Below are positions 27,901 to 35,709 of a stretch of 64,000 nt of DNA, piece after piece. How positions within the stretch are numbered: the stretch's first letter is position 1; each line of letters opens with the position of its first letter. Under the pieces are notes generated by a model. The model was not told where the DNA came from. It did not search any database and was given only the letters and a program-made list of their open reading frames with translations. Origin of the DNA: Neptunitalea lumnitzerae. GTDB lineage: Bacteria; Bacteroidota; Bacteroidia; Flavobacteriales; Flavobacteriaceae. The translations under genes and the position numbers were made by a program. Location: positions 397,968 through 461,967 of the forward strand of contig NZ_BRVO01000003.1 in NCBI RefSeq assembly GCF_027924185.1, written 5' to 3'.

Positions 27901-28598
27901 AAATGGCACACGCTATGTACTTAGCTGGTTTTGATGTGAAAGATGTTCACATGACCGATTTAATTACCGGGCGTGAAACTTTAGAAGACATTCAATTTAT
28001 AGGTGCTGTAGGTGGCTTTAGTAATTCAGATGTATTAGGTTCTGCTAAAGGTTGGGCTGGTGCATTTATGTATAACGAAAAAGCTAAAACAGCCTTAGAA
28101 AATTTCTTTAAAAGAGAAGATACCCTTTCAGTTGGTATATGTAACGGTTGCCAGTTATTTATGGAACTTGAATTAATTAACCCAGAGCACAGCACTCATG
28201 GTAAAATGGTTCATAATGATAGCCATAAACACGAAAGTAACTTTACCTCTGTAAAAGTACAGGAAAACAACTCTGTAATGCTTTCTACACTTGCCGGCAC
28301 TACTTTAGGAGTATGGATTAGCCATGGTGAAGGTAAATTTGATTTACCTGAAAGCGAGGACAATTATAACATTGTTGCTAAGTACGGTTATGAAGGATAT
28401 CCTGCAAACCCTAACGGATCTGATTTCAACACGGCTATGATGTGTGATAAAACAGGTAGACACTTAGTTACTATGCCACACATTGAGCGTTCTATTTTCC
28501 AATGGAACTGGGCATACTATCCTAACGATAGAAAAGATGAGGTTTCTCCTTGGTTAGAAGCTTTCACAAATGCAAGAAAATGGTTAGAGAACAAATAG
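24939..28598 (+). CDS. purL: Phosphoribosylformylglycinamidine synthase, single chain
   Basis: The start is placed at the Met of [17 protein letters not shown]; an in-frame Met 13 codons upstream gives an unlikely Asn-rich leader. The 1,219 residues match large-type PurL: an N-terminal PurS-like region, a linker domain (about 150-200, [14 protein letters not shown]), two AIRS-like halves with the ATP site ([17 protein letters not shown]), and a C-terminal glutaminase with nucleophile Cys in [12 protein letters not shown] and His-Glu in MPHIERSIF. It converts FGAR, glutamine and ATP to FGAM in the fourth step of purine synthesis. Monocistronic, with a clear terminator. Confidence 0.97.
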   Translation: MIVFFGNPAQKIFAVQTNKQFSETDTDKLTWLFGNQPVVKAASIDAFFVGPRAAMITPWSTNAVEITQNMAIEGIIRIEEFEAVTEDFSDYDPMLSQKYKQLNQDVYTINIEPEAIKEISDIAAYNEAEGLALSQEEIDYLNQLSEKLGRTLTDSEVYGFAQINSEHCRHKIFNGTFVIDGEEKPTSLFKLIKKTSEENPNDIVSAYKDNVAFIKGPKAVQFAPNTADKPDFYTEKEFQSTISLKAETHNFPTTVEPFNGAATGSGGEIRDRLAGGQGSLPLAGTAVYMTSYARLSENRPWEKGMNERKWLYQTPLDILIKASNGASDFGNKFGQPLITGSLLTFEHEEDARKLGFDKVIMMAGGVGYGKEEQAQKHTPKVDDDIVILGGENYRIGMGGAAVSSADTGEFSSGIELNAVQRSNPEMQKRAANAVRGMVESDHNPIVSIHDHGAGGHLNCLSELVEETGGHINLDKLPVGDPTLSAKEIIGNESQERMGLVIGKKDTETLQRIADRERSPMYVVGQVTGDDRFTFESETSGAKPMDLALEDMFGSSPKTIMNDTKVARNYKELSYTTDNIPTYLNQILRIEAVACKDWLTNKVDRCVGGRVAKQQCAGPLQLPLNNVGVMALDYKGKEGIATSIGHSPVSAIIDPVAGSRNSIAEALTNLVWAPIKNNMAGISLSANWMWPCKNEGEDARLYDAVQACSEFAIELGINIPTGKDSLSMKQKYPNEEVIAPGTVIISSIGNCTDINKVVEPVFKKEGGKIYYINLSGDTLKLGGSSFAQIVNAIGTETPTIQSAANFKNIFNTVQALIEADKITAGHDVASGGLITTLLEMCFANVNIGATIDLTSLNEEDTVKALFNENAGIVFQADASVEETLTENGVEFFTIGDVVEGASMKLTNGTDTFEFNISELRDTWFETSYLFDQKQTANNVATARFDNYKFQPLEYTFPSHFTGKLPEISTGTAKPKAAIIREKGSNSEREMAHAMYLAGFDVKDVHMTDLITGRETLEDIQFIGAVGGFSNSDVLGSAKGWAGAFMYNEKAKTALENFFKREDTLSVGICNGCQLFMELELINPEHSTHGKMVHNDSHKHESNFTSVKVQENNSVMLSTLAGTTLGVWISHGEGKFDLPESEDNYNIVAKYGYEGYPANPNGSDFNTAMMCDKTGRHLVTMPHIERSIFQWNWAYYPNDRKDEVSPWLEAFTNARKWLENK

Positions 28599-28620
28599 TT
28601 CTGCAACCCTAGATATAAAC

Positions 28621-28649
28621 AAAAAGCCACTCAGTAGAGTGGCTTTTTT
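28621..28649. terminator. Bidirectional terminator between purL and trmH
   Basis: Stem AAAAAGCCACTC / GAGTGGCTTTTT with a 4-nt loop. The T run touches the stop codon of the convergent methyltransferase gene. Confidence 0.88.
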
Positions 28650-29308
28650 TATGGGTATAATTCATGGTATCGTTTCATTACATCATCTACACTTCTAATA
28701 GATTTTTGAGCCCAATCTATTTGCTTATCCAAAAGCTCTTCTTCTGAAAGTTTCCAATGGATATCAGATGCTCGTAACTTTTGTGTTACCGTATGTAAAA
28801 TAATTGCCACACTAACAGATATGTTTAAACTCTCTGTAAAACCTGCCATGGGTATTTTTAAATAACCATCAGCTTTTTTCATTACATTTTCAGACAAGCC
28901 TTTACGCTCTGTACCAAAAAAAAAGGCACTTTTTTGTGTAATATCAAAATCATCTAACATACAAGAATCATCATGCGGAGTAGTAGCTATTATTTGGTAT
29001 CCTGAACTTTTTAAAGTTTCTATACAATCATCTGTATTCTGATAACTATAAGCATCTACCCATTTTTGAGCTCCCATAGCTATATTCTCATCCAAACGTT
29101 TACCAAATCTTTCCTCTATCATATGAGCCTCTTGTACTCCAAATACATCGCAACTTCTAATAACAGCACTACTATTATGCATTTGATATAAATCTTCAAC
29201 TGCTACAGTAAAGTGCTTTGTACGCAATTGTAATATCTCTAAAAATTTCTGATGCCTTTCAGGGGTAATAAAATCTAACAAGTAGTTCAGTAAATGAGCC
29301 TTGTTCAT
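28649..29308 (-). CDS. trmH: SpoU-family tRNA 2'-O-methyltransferase, TrmH-like
   Basis: 219 residues. An N-terminal helical region (about 1-30, RHQKFLEILQLRTKHFTVAVED) resembles the TrmH RNA-binding extension. The SPOUT knot motifs are HNSSAVIRSCDVFGV (motif 1, with the catalytic Arg), FFFGTERKGLS (motif 2) and IPMAGFTESLNISVSVAI (motif 3), which form the S-adenosylmethionine trefoil knot. The extension and helical C-terminus match tRNA (Gm18) methyltransferase TrmH, which acts on the D-loop guanosine. A related rRNA methyltransferase is possible but less likely given the N-terminus. The gene is isolated, between two terminators. Confidence 0.88.
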   Translation of the reverse strand: MNKAHLLNYLLDFITPERHQKFLEILQLRTKHFTVAVEDLYQMHNSSAVIRSCDVFGVQEAHMIEERFGKRLDENIAMGAQKWVDAYSYQNTDDCIETLKSSGYQIIATTPHDDSCMLDDFDITQKSAFFFGTERKGLSENVMKKADGYLKIPMAGFTESLNISVSVAIILHTVTQKLRASDIHWKLSEEELLDKQIDWAQKSIRSVDDVMKRYHELYP

Positions 29309-29342
29309 ATATCATAGTTTTATAAAGTACAAAAGTACTTCT

Positions 29343-29373
29343 AAAAAATAAGCCCGGCAATGCCGGGCTTATT
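29343..29373 (-). terminator. Terminator of the NmrA-like oxidoreductase gene
   Basis: A 13-bp arm AATAAGCCCGGCA pairs almost without a loop with TGCCGGGCTTATT. On the minus strand it is followed by TTTTTTAG. Confidence 0.85.
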
Positions 29374-29398
29374 AGGGAGGGTGTTTAAATAAACTATC

Positions 29399-30268
29399 TT
29401 ATAAACTATAAGTAGCTTTTAAAAATGTAGGTAAGCTAACAAGCTCTCTTCCTAATAAATCTTTTAACTCATTGGTTGGTCCATCAAATTCTCCAGCAGC
29501 AATACCCTGGCTAAATCCAACAGTAACATCAATAGCTCCTTGTGGCACACCAAAACCAGCAAGTGCTTGTTTATATTCTTCTATTTCAGGGCTTACATAA
29601 CTAATTTCTTTACCAGATAATTCAGTTAATACTTTCGCTACATCTTCCATACCTAAAGAAAGTTGTCCACCAAACTCGTATTCTTTATTTTCATGACCAT
29701 CTGAAGCCAAAATTGCAGCACCACCTTCTGCCATATCTGCTCTAGAAGCAAAAGAAACTTTACCATCTTTAGCAGGTAAATAAACAGTACCAGAAGACAC
29801 TACATTTTCACCTAAGAATAAAGGTAATACCTCTAAATATAAGGCATGTTTTAAAATGGTATAATTTAAACCAGAAGCTTTTAATAACTCTTCAGTACCT
29901 ATGTGAGACTCTGCTACAAAACCAATAATAGAATCTTTTTTATCTGTTGCTCTCTGGAAACTTGTATAAACTACCAACCCAACACCTGCTTCTTTAGCAG
30001 CATTTACAACATTCTCATGTTGTTTCATACGGTTAGCAATATCAGAACCTGATACAAAGTATAATTTATCTACTCCTTTAAACGCAGCTACTAAAGAATC
30101 GTAGTTATCATAATCACCTTGAACTACTTTAATTCCTTTTTCTTCTAAGTCTGCTACTTTTGCTTTATCTCTTGTTAAAACTGCAATTTCTGAAGCTTCA
30201 ACTCTATTTAACAATTCATTTGCTACGGCTCTTCCTAAGTTACCGCTAGCACCTGTTACTAATATCAT
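29399..30268 (-). CDS. NmrA/QorB-like NAD(P)H-dependent oxidoreductase
   Basis: 289 residues in an atypical short-chain-dehydrogenase fold. MILVTGASGNLGRAV holds the dinucleotide-binding GxxGxxG, LTRD follows beta2 (Arg favours NADPH), and SGSDIANRMKQHENVV follows. It lacks the YxxxK of classical SDRs, as in the NmrA/QorB (YtfG) group. Those enzymes reduce quinones or sense NADPH/NADP. It is divergently transcribed from an HxlR-family regulator, the same layout as qorB (ytfG) and ytfH in E. coli, so the regulator probably controls it in response to quinones or reactive aldehydes. This assignment is strong in family, moderate in substrate. Confidence 0.88.
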   Translation of the reverse strand: MILVTGASGNLGRAVANELLNRVEASEIAVLTRDKAKVADLEEKGIKVVQGDYDNYDSLVAAFKGVDKLYFVSGSDIANRMKQHENVVNAAKEAGVGLVVYTSFQRATDKKDSIIGFVAESHIGTEELLKASGLNYTILKHALYLEVLPLFLGENVVSSGTVYLPAKDGKVSFASRADMAEGGAAILASDGHENKEYEFGGQLSLGMEDVAKVLTELSGKEISYVSPEIEEYKQALAGFGVPQGAIDVTVGFSQGIAAGEFDGPTNELKDLLGRELVSLPTFLKATYSL

Positions 30269-30305
30269 AATACAATTTTTTTAATTAATTTAATATATTT
30301 AATTA

Positions 30306-30381
30306 CTTTTGGTAAGTCAAACTTATAAAGTTAGTATACAATACACAAGAAGGCACTTTTACGTTAGACACTTACCAAAAG
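30306..30381. promoter_or_regulatory. Divergent operator region with 12-bp inverted repeats
   Basis: CTTTTGGTAAGT (30306-30317) is an exact inverted copy of ACTTACCAAAAG (30370-30381), starts 64 bp apart. Between them is the small dyad AACTT-ATA-AAGTT (30320-30332). The repeats flank the divergent promoters and are the best candidate sites for the HxlR-family protein. Confidence 0.5.
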
Positions 30382-30411
30382 GTTAGTATTACTGATTTAA
30401 AGCATTTTACA

Positions 30412-30783
30412 ATGAAGAAGGAAATAAATTTTTATGATACTGTTAACTGTCCGGTACGAAATGTACTAGATAAAATAGGCGATAAATGGTCTTTATTAGT
30501 ACTTATGGTACTAGACCATAACGAAGTATTACGCTTTAATGAAATTCATAAAAGCATTGGAGACATATCGCAAAAAATGCTCTCTGTAACTTTAAAATCA
30601 TTAGAGGCTGATGGTTTTGTAAGTAGAAAAGTATATGCTCAAATTCCTCCTAAGGTAGAGTATAGCATTACCCCACTTGGCAAAAGTTTATTACCACATA
30701 TAGATGCTTTAGCAACTTGGTCTAGCCAACACATGAGTACCATTATGCAAAATAGAGCTAGCTACACAAATGCTCAAAACTAA
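30412..30783 (+). CDS. HxlR-family regulator, likely redox or quinone responsive
   Basis: 123 residues, a single winged helix-turn-helix of HxlR type: CPVRNVLDKIGDKWSLLVLMVL starts helix 1, the recognition region is DISQKMLSVTLKSLEADGFVSR, and the wing is IPPKVEYSITPLGKSLLP. The single Cys13 just before helix 1 is the position used for redox or electrophile sensing in QorR, HypR and YodB. The divergent partner is a quinone-reductase-like enzyme, so it is probably a repressor released by quinones or electrophiles. It may also bind its own promoter through the inverted repeats. Confidence 0.9.
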   Translation: MKKEINFYDTVNCPVRNVLDKIGDKWSLLVLMVLDHNEVLRFNEIHKSIGDISQKMLSVTLKSLEADGFVSRKVYAQIPPKVEYSITPLGKSLLPHIDALATWSSQHMSTIMQNRASYTNAQN

Positions 30784-30784
30784 G

Positions 30785-30825
30785 TGCATTAAGAAATCTG
30801 CTCCTAGTACAAATTACTTAATGCA
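30785..30825. repeat. Weak convergent hairpin
   Basis: Arms TGCATTAAG / CTTAATGCA with a 23-nt loop lie just after the HxlR stop codon and before the convergent protease stop. There is no T run; it is at best a weak terminator. Confidence 0.3.
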
Positions 30826-30832
30826 ACCATAG

Positions 30833-32539
30833 TTAAGATTTAGAAAAGCTTTGTAACAAAGCCAAAGCATTGATGGCACCAAAACCGGTTTTATTTTTAG
30901 TATTACCATTTAGCACCTTGTAGGGTGTACAATGTTTAAACAAATACTGCCTTAAAGCATAAATATTAATCGTAGGATGGCTTTCTAAAACTTTTACTGC
31001 TAAAGACGCTACATAGGGCGCTGCCATACTAGAACCACTTTTAGCGGTTAATCTGCCAGAAGCTCTGTTTTCAAACCTTGAAGCCGATTTAGAAGCCATT
31101 ATTTTTGAGCCTGGTGCTACAACCTCTGGTTTCATACGGCCATCTGAGGTGGGGCCTGCACTACTAAAAGAAAGTGGATTTTTATAAGCTGAGCGCTGAT
31201 CGTATGCCCCTACCGTAATTACCAAAGGTGCATTGCAAATAGAGCCAGTGGTTCCATTAGTATCTATTTGACTTTTATTAAAATGAGACTGACCACGATC
31301 ATCTCTCTCAATATAGGCATGATACACCCCATTTTTTACCTTGCTACCAATAATATGCACATACAATTTTGAAGTGATGGGCCTACCTGTTAAAATAATA
31401 TTGATATGATTTTTTAATGTATTAGGTTCTCTTTTTCTGTGAAATATCACTGCATCTACCGTTTCATCTACATTAAAAACCATATCTTTAAAAGCAGGCA
31501 TTTTTTTCACTAATTGGTACGCTTCATCATAAATTTCAATCGTAAATTCATCATCTCCCTCATACCATATTTCCATTTCGTTAGGCGTTTTATCCTTATT
31601 TTTAAATATCCACTCTAAGGTTTTTACCTCATCTTGAATCAGCTTACCAGAATGGTGACAATTAGCATTAAAATAATTACCTGTACTTTGCACTATAACC
31701 AGTCCAGGGCGTTTTTTCAAAGCATTATTCAAAGCACGCTCTACCAAGGTTTGTCCGGAATGTGCATCTCCGTGCCCGCCCAAGCTCATATTTATCACAC
31801 AAGGCCTATCTCCTGCCTGTTTCAAGATAAAATCAATACCTTCTATAAGCTTTACAGAGTCACCTAAAGACAAATCGGAACCATTTACATAATTGGCACC
31901 CATATCTACTGCTATAATAGCACTATCTCCTGCATACCCTTTTCTACCGACTTTGCCAGAACTTGCTGCTATTCCTAAAACGTGTGTACCATGCATACCA
32001 CGACCAGAAAAATCGGCCACTCCCGGATGATACTTTGCCACCTTAAACGGATGTTTTGTAGCATTTGCTGCATTTAACACCTCAGCATCTATAATTTTCC
32101 CATATCCGTAGGCATTCTCTTCATCACTTTTCAACGCCTGAACCCAAATTTTTTCAAAACGTGTATTGCCTTTAGCATCTGTAAAATTCGGATGTGTAAA
32201 ATCAAATCCAAAATCAATAATACCAAATACCACATTGCTCTTTTGGGATTGAGCTGTTCCTTTTTCCCTTAACGATTCTACCAATTCTACATCGTCAAAA
32301 TCTGTATTTTCAATAGCTGTATTTACCGGAATTACCTGTGGTGCCTTTAAACTAAAGGTTGCATCATCTGTATATACCATTAACAAATGCTTACGCAGAA
32401 TTCTGCAACTAATAATATCTTTAAATCTACTAACTACTTTTACATATTTAGGCACAACATCAGGATTTCTAAGACGCAACAACAAATGTAGCTCTTCATT
32501 AGGGTTACCTTGAATGGTTAGTTTTAATTTAGGATCCAT
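30833..32539 (-). CDS. Leaderless subtilisin-like serine protease (S8)
   Basis: 568 residues. The catalytic triad is complete: Asp109 (GIIDFGFDFTHP), His183 (GMHGTHVLGIA) and Ser504 (SGSSMAAPYVA), with oxyanion Asn288 (STGNYF). A 100-residue N-terminal region, possibly an inhibitory propeptide, precedes the domain. An inserted beta domain of about 130 residues lies between Asn288 and Ser504. There is no signal peptide and no sorting tail, so it acts in the cytoplasm or leaves by an unconventional route. It is last in a four-gene minus-strand cassette, 76 bp after a low-complexity protein. The substrate is unknown; processing of the cassette's own products is an attractive inference. Confidence 0.88.
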   Translation of the reverse strand: MDPKLKLTIQGNPNEELHLLLRLRNPDVVPKYVKVVSRFKDIISCRILRKHLLMVYTDDATFSLKAPQVIPVNTAIENTDFDDVELVESLREKGTAQSQKSNVVFGIIDFGFDFTHPNFTDAKGNTRFEKIWVQALKSDEENAYGYGKIIDAEVLNAANATKHPFKVAKYHPGVADFSGRGMHGTHVLGIAASSGKVGRKGYAGDSAIIAVDMGANYVNGSDLSLGDSVKLIEGIDFILKQAGDRPCVINMSLGGHGDAHSGQTLVERALNNALKKRPGLVIVQSTGNYFNANCHHSGKLIQDEVKTLEWIFKNKDKTPNEMEIWYEGDDEFTIEIYDEAYQLVKKMPAFKDMVFNVDETVDAVIFHRKREPNTLKNHINIILTGRPITSKLYVHIIGSKVKNGVYHAYIERDDRGQSHFNKSQIDTNGTTGSICNAPLVITVGAYDQRSAYKNPLSFSSAGPTSDGRMKPEVVAPGSKIMASKSASRFENRASGRLTAKSGSSMAAPYVASLAVKVLESHPTINIYALRQYLFKHCTPYKVLNGNTKNKTGFGAINALALLQSFSKS

Positions 32540-32615
32540 AGTTCAATTTTTAAAGTTTAAAAAGATTATAGGAGCCCTTAAAAGTTAAGACTCCCATAAT
32601 CACAACATCCCAACT

Positions 32616-33368
32616 TTATTTATTCATCATCACCAACATTAATGGTAATAATGTATTATTAGTATCTGAGCTACCAGAGTTGTTTTGAGACATTAACAAC
32701 ACCAAAGGCAACATCATATCAGAGCTAGAAGACTTACCAGACTTAGCATCTCCCATAGTAGTAAGCATAGGCAATAACAAACTCATAGTTTGGTCATAAG
32801 TAACCGTTTGGTTATCTGCTGTTTCTTTAATTACTAAAGTTTCGCCTTGCTCTGTTTTAGTTCTGTCTATAGTCAAATTCTCTTCGTTAAACTTTGGTTT
32901 GTTCAATAGCGTACCCATCATATTCATGGTTTGCATATTCTTTAAAACCTTGGTTTGGTTAGCATCTTTTCTCGCCAAATCCTTTACAAAGTCGTTATAC
33001 TTGCCATCTAACGATTTTAAAGCCTTACCATTCACCAAAGCACTTTTTTTAACAGCATTAACCGCTTTAGAAATAGCATCTAAAGACTTTTTAAGTTCAG
33101 CCTTTTTTACATAGGAAGTATTTCCAGAAGAAACACCTTTACCAAAGTTAGAACGTGTTTTTGCTGAACGTGGATACTTAGGACTAATTCTACCTCTTCT
33201 TCTTCGGCGAGACCTTCTTCGTCTTTCAGCAAAATCTTCTCCATAATCTTCAAACGGATCATCGTCAAAATCTTCATCAAGTAAGTCCTCATCAAGATCT
33301 AATAAATCATCGTCTAAAAGGTCTTCAATCAAAAAGTCGTCTTCGTAATAATTTTCTATCGTGTACAT
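32616..33368 (-). CDS. Unknown protein with acidic, Arg-rich and LLPLM-repeat blocks
   Basis: 250 residues, unlike anything I recognise. Residues 9-46 are almost all Asp, Glu and Leu. Residues 49-60 are almost all Arg (RRRRSRRRRRGR). Residues 85-150 look helical, possibly a coiled coil (KKAELKKSLDAISKAVNAVKK). The last 55 residues carry three hydrophobic units, SLLLPMLT (196-203), MMLPLVLLM (218-226) and TLLPLMLVMM (239-248), joined by Ser/Gly/Asp/Asn linkers. No signal peptide. It is third in the protease cassette, 18 bp after the zinc-knuckle gene. The layout suggests a scaffold or self-assembling protein, but no function can be claimed. Confidence 0.75.
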   Translation of the reverse strand: MYTIENYYEDDFLIEDLLDDDLLDLDEDLLDEDFDDDPFEDYGEDFAERRRRSRRRRRGRISPKYPRSAKTRSNFGKGVSSGNTSYVKKAELKKSLDAISKAVNAVKKSALVNGKALKSLDGKYNDFVKDLARKDANQTKVLKNMQTMNMMGTLLNKPKFNEENLTIDRTKTEQGETLVIKETADNQTVTYDQTMSLLLPMLTTMGDAKSGKSSSSDMMLPLVLLMSQNNSGSSDTNNTLLPLMLVMMNK

Positions 33369-33386
33369 AATTCTTGTTTTTTTTGT

Positions 33387-33803
33387 TTATTGATAATTCA
33401 TGTTAAAAGTACGTATGGCTGGTATCACATATTCCAGAAACAAATCGTAATCAGGAGTATAAAACCCTGGAACCCCTTCCCCCGAACAAGTGTCACAATC
33501 TTCATTGTCTCCACCGCAATCAGGGCAAGCACCTAATGCCCTTAAAAGCTCTTCATTGAAAGACCGCTCATTTGCCACCATCCCTTCTAACCGCTTAATC
33601 TTTTTTATTAATACAGGTTTAGCAGGCAACAAATCAGCTCGCTTATCAGCAATCACTGTTAATTCATCATCAGGAACATCAATGGAATCATTTTCAAGGG
33701 TATCTACCTCCTCTTCTTGTAATTGATTCCATTGTTCTATCATGGTTATATAAGGCTCTAGCTCCGGATTTTTCTGTCTTAGAAATGTCATTAAAGGATC
33801 CAT
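33387..33803 (-). CDS. Unknown protein with DnaJ-like zinc knuckle
   Basis: 138 residues. An acidic N-terminal half contains EEEVDTLENDSIDVPDDE. A predicted helix (about 65-90, PVLIKKIKRLEGMVANERSF) follows. Then come two CxxC pairs, CPDCGGDNEDCDTCSGEG (about 93-110), similar to half of a DnaJ zinc-finger (CxxCxGxG). The C-terminus is aromatic (YDLFLEYVIPAIRTFNMNY). The four cysteines would bind one zinc. No signal peptide. It is second in the protease cassette, 19 bp after the first gene. I do not recognise the family; chaperone-like or adaptor activity is only suggested by the knuckle. Confidence 0.75.
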   Translation of the reverse strand: MDPLMTFLRQKNPELEPYITMIEQWNQLQEEEVDTLENDSIDVPDDELTVIADKRADLLPAKPVLIKKIKRLEGMVANERSFNEELLRALGACPDCGGDNEDCDTCSGEGVPGFYTPDYDLFLEYVIPAIRTFNMNYQ

Positions 33804-33822
33804 ACGTTTAAGCTATTTTGGG

Positions 33823-34641
33823 TTAGAAACTTTCTATATAGCTTTCAATTCGCTCTACTCTATCCTCAGGATAATTAGCAATTAATTCTCCGTACTGATC
33901 TACAGAGTATTCTCCATCGGTAATAATATTATTACCATAATACTCACTTAAAATACCCTCTGTTAAGTAGTTAATAGCCTCTACTTTATTGATGTAGTCA
34001 AAATCACTTTCCGATAATGATTCTGGAAAGTTATCGGCATAAGCATTTCTAATTAAAGCAGCCTCAAATACGGGGTCGTTAAAAAACTCGGTTAAAACAG
34101 ACTCATTAGACTTTCCGTACTTCATAGGTTGTACCGGATGTTTAGCAGCATATTCATTACCTGCCACTATCATATGTCTACCCACATTTTTTGCAGTAGT
34201 TTTTGTTTGGTTCCAAGCCCTTCTAAGCGCAGGGTCTACGTATCTCTTACGTCTTACCCTACGTTTAGGAGTAGATTTAAAATTAGGCATTCTGTCCAGT
34301 GCTCTAGATCCGGCCCCAGCTAAGTTACCAGCCAAACCACCTACCATACCACCTAATTGTGGTACACCATACATAGCACCTACCGCAGTACCCACCATTG
34401 GAGCTGCTTTAGAAACCATTTTTAAAGCTCCACTACCTACTTTTTTGGCAACATTCCCTAAGTTACTCCAAAAACTTTCTGCCTCTTCAGGCGTCATGGT
34501 ACTTACACGTTCTATTAAAAAGCTTTCGATTTCTTCTTGAGAAGCTCCTCCTATTTCTGGTTGAAATACATATTCGGCAGCTGCATAAAAATCTTCTTCG
34601 CTAAACGATTCTCCGTGATAAACTTCTTGATACAAGCTCAT
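33823..34641 (-). CDS. Unknown protein with glycine-zipper-like segment
   Basis: 272 residues from the ATG of MSLYQEVYHG; a 37-codon upstream extension in the same frame is hydrophobic and poorly coding, so I reject it. The N-terminal 60 residues are acidic (SFSEEDFYAAAEYVFQPEI). Residues 66-112 are Gly/Ala/Val/Met-rich with GxxxG spacing (PMVGTAVGAMYGVPQLGGMV). Residues 125-134 are basic (PKRRVRRKRY). The C-terminal 90 residues are acidic and helical. The zipper could insert in membranes or oligomerise, as in small pore-forming or phage-tail-like proteins. It is first gene of the protease cassette. Family and role unknown. Confidence 0.75.
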   Translation of the reverse strand: MSLYQEVYHGESFSEEDFYAAAEYVFQPEIGGASQEEIESFLIERVSTMTPEEAESFWSNLGNVAKKVGSGALKMVSKAAPMVGTAVGAMYGVPQLGGMVGGLAGNLAGAGSRALDRMPNFKSTPKRRVRRKRYVDPALRRAWNQTKTTAKNVGRHMIVAGNEYAAKHPVQPMKYGKSNESVLTEFFNDPVFEAALIRNAYADNFPESLSESDFDYINKVEAINYLTEGILSEYYGNNIITDGEYSVDQYGELIANYPEDRVERIESYIESF

Positions 34642-34847
34642 AGTAATAATTTTTTTGTGATTAATTGATTCTATTTCTATTTCCTTTTGCGCAATTCGGA
34701 TGAGACAAATTTCAAAAATCAACACACACAAAAACAGCGTAGAACAACCCATTTTGCAATGGCTTTTAAACCTTAAAAACAGTTCCTAAAAAGCCTGAAC
34801 AACATGATTATTCTTCCCCTAAACTGCTACTAGAAAACATGTAATGC

Positions 34848-34869
34848 AAAGGGGATTTTTCCCCTTTTT
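34848..34869 (+). terminator. Terminator-like hairpin with no gene upstream
   Basis: AAAGGGGA / TCCCCTTT with a TTTT loop, followed by T residues on the plus strand. No plus-strand gene precedes it and the next promoter is downstream, so it could end a small RNA or an antisense transcript. Confidence 0.45.
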
Positions 34870-34984
34870 CATCAAGGAAAACCTCAGTAACCTAAACACA
34901 CAAACAACTAACAAACAGCATATTACATTAAAACACTCTACTAAACTCATTACATACAGGTATAAAAAAGAGCACTTTTATTTA

Positions 34985-34992
34985 TAGCTTTG
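34985..34992 (+). promoter_or_regulatory. -7 box of the orphan sensor operon
   Basis: TAGCTTTG fits TAnnTTTG exactly. It lies 24 nt upstream of the ATG. Confidence 0.5.
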
Positions 34993-35016
34993 TTATAAAC
35001 AAAAAGTCCTAACGTT

Positions 35017-35706
35017 ATGAAAAAAAGAGATATTATTTATGGTATTATTATCTTGGTACTTATTGGTGTAATAGTGAAGCTTTATAAAAGTAGTTATAGC
35101 ATACCAATAAACAGCCAAGCGCTAGAAGAACATTTAATTACAGAGAAAAACGCAGCTAATTATGCTAAAAACTACACCACTGTTCAAAAACGAATATTGG
35201 AAAGCTCTTTGTCTAAATTATACCACGATACCAATTACCAAGAAACCGAATTTGTATGGTATTCTTTAGAAAGCATAAAATCTTATATAGGATTATTAGA
35301 ACGCCTGCAAGAAAAAAATCCGGAAGCCACTATAAGTGGTATTCGCTTTTATCTTATGTCATATCCTCTTAATGCTGATACGGCTGCCAAAGGACAACAA
35401 AGTATTTTTATGGTACCTACCGTAGCCCAGCCTATTAAGGATAATTCATATATAGCCTTAAATCATTTACCAGTAACTGTAACCTCTAAAAACAATCCTG
35501 AGTTAAAAATTATAGAAACCCTGACCGAGAATTATAGAAAAAAAGAACGCATTAAAAGTTTCTATGAGGGTAGAAAAACTACTCATCAGGCGTCTTTTTT
35601 TAATTACAATCTATTTGCTTTAAATACCATGGAAACTGAAGAAACAGCTGTTACCAGTACTATTTTTAATGAAGGAGAAGCATTCCCTCCTCCAAGAAAT
35701 GATTAA
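35017..35706 (+). CDS. Unknown single-span protein, first gene of a sensor operon
   Basis: 229 residues. One N-terminal transmembrane helix (about 5-23, DIIYGIIILVLIGVIVKLY) puts the rest outside the cytoplasm or, if reversed, inside. The soluble part contains a conserved-looking core, FVWYSLESIKSYIGLL, ATISGIRFYLMSYP and QQSIFMVPT. I associate this pattern with unnamed Bacteroidota proteins, but I know no function. It is followed 3 bp later by a seven-span membrane protein and then a histidine kinase. The operon position suggests a sensory input or accessory role, by inference. Confidence 0.7.
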   Translation: MKKRDIIYGIIILVLIGVIVKLYKSSYSIPINSQALEEHLITEKNAANYAKNYTTVQKRILESSLSKLYHDTNYQETEFVWYSLESIKSYIGLLERLQEKNPEATISGIRFYLMSYPLNADTAAKGQQSIFMVPTVAQPIKDNSYIALNHLPVTVTSKNNPELKIIETLTENYRKKERIKSFYEGRKTTHQASFFNYNLFALNTMETEETAVTSTIFNEGEAFPPPRND

Positions 35707-35709
35707 TTT

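Larger units (their letters stand above)
34642..35016. other. 375-bp divergent intergenic region
   Basis: It separates the protease cassette (-) from the orphan sensor operon (+). It contains an unassigned terminator-like hairpin (34848-34869), the palindrome CCATT-TTGC-AATGG near 34749, and a TAnnTTTG box for the plus-strand gene. No credible ORF. Confidence 0.5.

Noticed and set aside
30833-34641. Reading the protease cassette as a phage tail or contractile injection system
   Set aside because: No sheath, tube, baseplate, spike or AAA-ATPase gene is present; only a GxxxG-rich segment resembles tail-like proteins.
34642-34752. 37-codon N-terminal extension of the 272-residue cassette protein
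   Set aside because: The added residues are hydrophobic and Ile/Glu-rich without continuity, and the internal ATG of MSLYQEV has a good A-rich leader.
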